A DNA stretch of 16,488 nucleotides from Alphaproteobacteria bacterium (lineage in GTDB: Bacteria > Pseudomonadota > Alphaproteobacteria > SHVP01). How positions within the stretch are numbered: the stretch's first letter is position 1; each line of letters starts with the position of its first letter. The notes beneath the pieces are model-generated. The model saw only the letters and a program-made list of their open reading frames with translations. It did not search any database and had not been told where the DNA came from. Of the stretch, positions 15,525 through 16,488 are shown one piece after another. The DNA lies in contig SHVP01000055.1 in assembly GCA_009694165.1 (NCBI GenBank), positions 1 through 16,488 of the forward strand, written 5' to 3'. A program made the translations under genes and the position numbers.

Positions 15525-15920
15525 CTAACGCTTCGGCTTGAACGACAACGCGACCGAGTTCATGCAATAGCGCTGCCCGGTCGGGCGTGGACCGTCGGGA
15601 AAGACGTGGCCGAGGTGCGAGCTGCAATTGCTGCACGTCACTTCGGTGCGGACCATCCCATGGCTCGCGTCGGTCTCGTTGTCGACGCGGTCGGCGTCGA
15701 TGGGCTGGAAGAAGGACGGCCACCCCGAGCCCGACTCGAACTTTGTCGCCGAGGTGAACAGTTCCTGGCCGCACGCGGCGCAGGCATAGGTGCCGGCGTC
15801 CTTGAGCTTGTCGTAGGCGCCTGTGAACGCCCGCTCGGTGCCTTTGTTGCGCAACACTTCGTACTGTTCGCGAGTGAGCAGCTTGCGCCACTCGTCCTCG
15901 CTGCGAACAAGCTTGGCCAT
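15525..15920 (-). CDS. msrB: Peptide-methionine (R)-S-oxide reductase MsrB
   Basis: A 131-residue enzyme that reduces the R form of methionine sulfoxide in proteins. All family residues are present: the zinc ligands Cys47/Cys50 (CAAC) and Cys96/Cys99 (CSNC), GWPSF at 66-70, HLGHVF at 102-107, and the catalytic RYCMNSVAL with Cys119. No signal peptide is present, so it acts in the cytoplasm. The recycling Cys that follows in some homologues is not obvious. ATG 15920 has an excellent ribosome site (AGGGAGGT, about 6 bases upstream), which rules out the longer frame from 15986. It is the likely first gene of an operon with rimB and rimK. Confidence 0.96.
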   Translation of the reverse strand: MAKLVRSEDEWRKLLTREQYEVLRNKGTERAFTGAYDKLKDAGTYACAACGQELFTSATKFESGSGWPSFFQPIDADRVDNETDASHGMVRTEVTCSNCSSHLGHVFPDGPRPTGQRYCMNSVALSFKPKR

Positions 15921-16043
15921 GACCGGACCTCCCTTAAGGGGGGGCAGTCTGCCAAGGGGGCGGCGGGCTCGTCCACTCCCCCGCAACGCCCGGGAGGGCG
16001 AATTTCCGACTTGACCGGGTGCGGGGCGGGGGTGGCCGACCGG

Positions 16044-16358
16044 CTAGTTGGTCGAGGTGGCGGCGGTCGAACTGCTCTCGCCTTTGGTGGCGGCGACGGC
16101 GGCTACGCCAATCGCAGCGGCGGCGGCAATCGCCATGGCGACCGTGCCGAAGGTGATGCCGCCCGTGGCGCCGGCGGCGGATGCTGCGGCACCGGCGCCG
16201 GTGGCCTGCTGCCCCGAGGCGGCGCCGGCGTTTGCCTTCATCGGCGCGCCGCCGCCGGTTTTGGTCGCCTGTGACTGGCTTTCGCCGGTCGCGGGAACCA
16301 GGGTGAGGGCCGCGGCGAGGGCCCAGAACGTCCATCGCCGAGAGCGGGACACGGTCAT
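16044..16358 (-). CDS. Small exported or membrane-bound Ala/Gly-rich protein of unknown function
   Basis: A 104-residue protein. It starts with a basic n-region and a hydrophobic stretch (residues 9-22) typical of a Sec signal, then has a low-complexity Ala/Gly/Gln linker (35-66). A second hydrophobic segment (67-91, GGITFGTVAMAIAAAAAIGVAAVAA) with spaced small residues looks like a glycine-zipper membrane helix, and a Ser/Thr tail follows. The ATG at 16358 is preferred over 16364 because the GGAG motif lies 7 bases upstream of the former and only 1 base from the latter. It is on the same strand as msrB, 123 bases upstream of it. Composition-driven open frames are common in this GC-rich DNA, but the signal-plus-helix pattern supports a real gene. 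Confidence 0.65.
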   Translation of the reverse strand: MTVSRSRRWTFWALAAALTLVPATGESQSQATKTGGGAPMKANAGAASGQQATGAGAAASAAGATGGITFGTVAMAIAAAAAIGVAAVAATKGESSSTAATSTN

Positions 16359-16365
16359 CGGCATA

Positions 16366-16369
16366 CTCC
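16366..16369 (-). promoter_or_regulatory. Shine-Dalgarno site that decides the start of the Ala/Gly-rich protein
   Basis: The minus strand reads GGAG at 16369-16366. One base separates it from ATG 16364 and seven from ATG 16358, so the second start is better placed. No clear promoter could be recognised in the remaining stretch up to 16488. Confidence 0.45.
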
Positions 16370-16488
16370 GAATGTGAACTCGACTGTGATAGCCGTCATA
16401 GGGTTAAGGCGCGGTAAAGCCTACGGTTCGATATTAACCGTGGCGCTGACCCCTTCGGCGTCGCGTTTCTCCCCCCTAGAAAGGCCCG

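Overview
The window is high-GC bacterial chromosome with dense, mostly intact genes. The families present suggest an alphaproteobacterium, perhaps Rhodospirillales-like: several DppA-type solute-binding proteins, an SseA-type sulfurtransferase, a GlcG/HbpS protein, a small 'KP-x-WGA' membrane protein and RimB/RimK. The taxonomic guess is inference from gene content and GC; no rRNA or tRNA gene is present to fix it. I saw no insertion sequence, CRISPR array or phage gene.

Layout. Positions 114-3337 (minus) carry two paralogous secreted solute-binding proteins (SBPs), with a GC-rich hairpin between them. Positions 3600-5152 (minus) hold a 3-mercaptopyruvate sulfurtransferase and, 2 bases downstream, an uncharacterised beta-rich protein. 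Positions 5202-5229 form a perfect 12-bp hairpin. Positions 5267-5737 are a decayed RTX calcium-binding-repeat gene, abutting the stop codon of a glutathione S-transferase-fold gene (5738-6433, minus). An APH-fold phosphotransferase (6484-7530, plus) diverges from it. Next come a small single-pass membrane protein (minus), a GlcG/HbpS-type protein (plus) and a third SBP of the same family (8494-10011, minus). The plus-strand run at 10124-14051 contains an alpha/beta hydrolase, a 61-codon remnant of a LysR-type regulator, an FAD-dependent glycerol-3-phosphate dehydrogenase and a Bcr/CflA-type MFS transporter. The last block (minus, 16358 down to 14094) has a small exported Ala/Gly-rich protein, then MsrB, RimB and RimK.

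How the genes work together. The clearest functional unit is RimB-RimK: their genes overlap by 4 bases, and one encodes the ligase, the other the retropepsin-like protease, associated with glutamate tailing of ribosomal protein S6. MsrB lies 40 bases upstream and is probably co-transcribed. The three SBPs look like import receptors for peptides or similar solutes, but no permease or ATPase gene is nearby.

The most unusual observation is that two separate 3' gene remnants (RTX and LysR) each begin directly after, and in the same reading frame as, the stop codon of an intact upstream gene on the same strand. I found no convincing wholly new system. The best leads are these remnants, the orphan SBP trio with its fixed cysteine pair and C-terminal motif, and the msrB-rimB-rimK arrangement.
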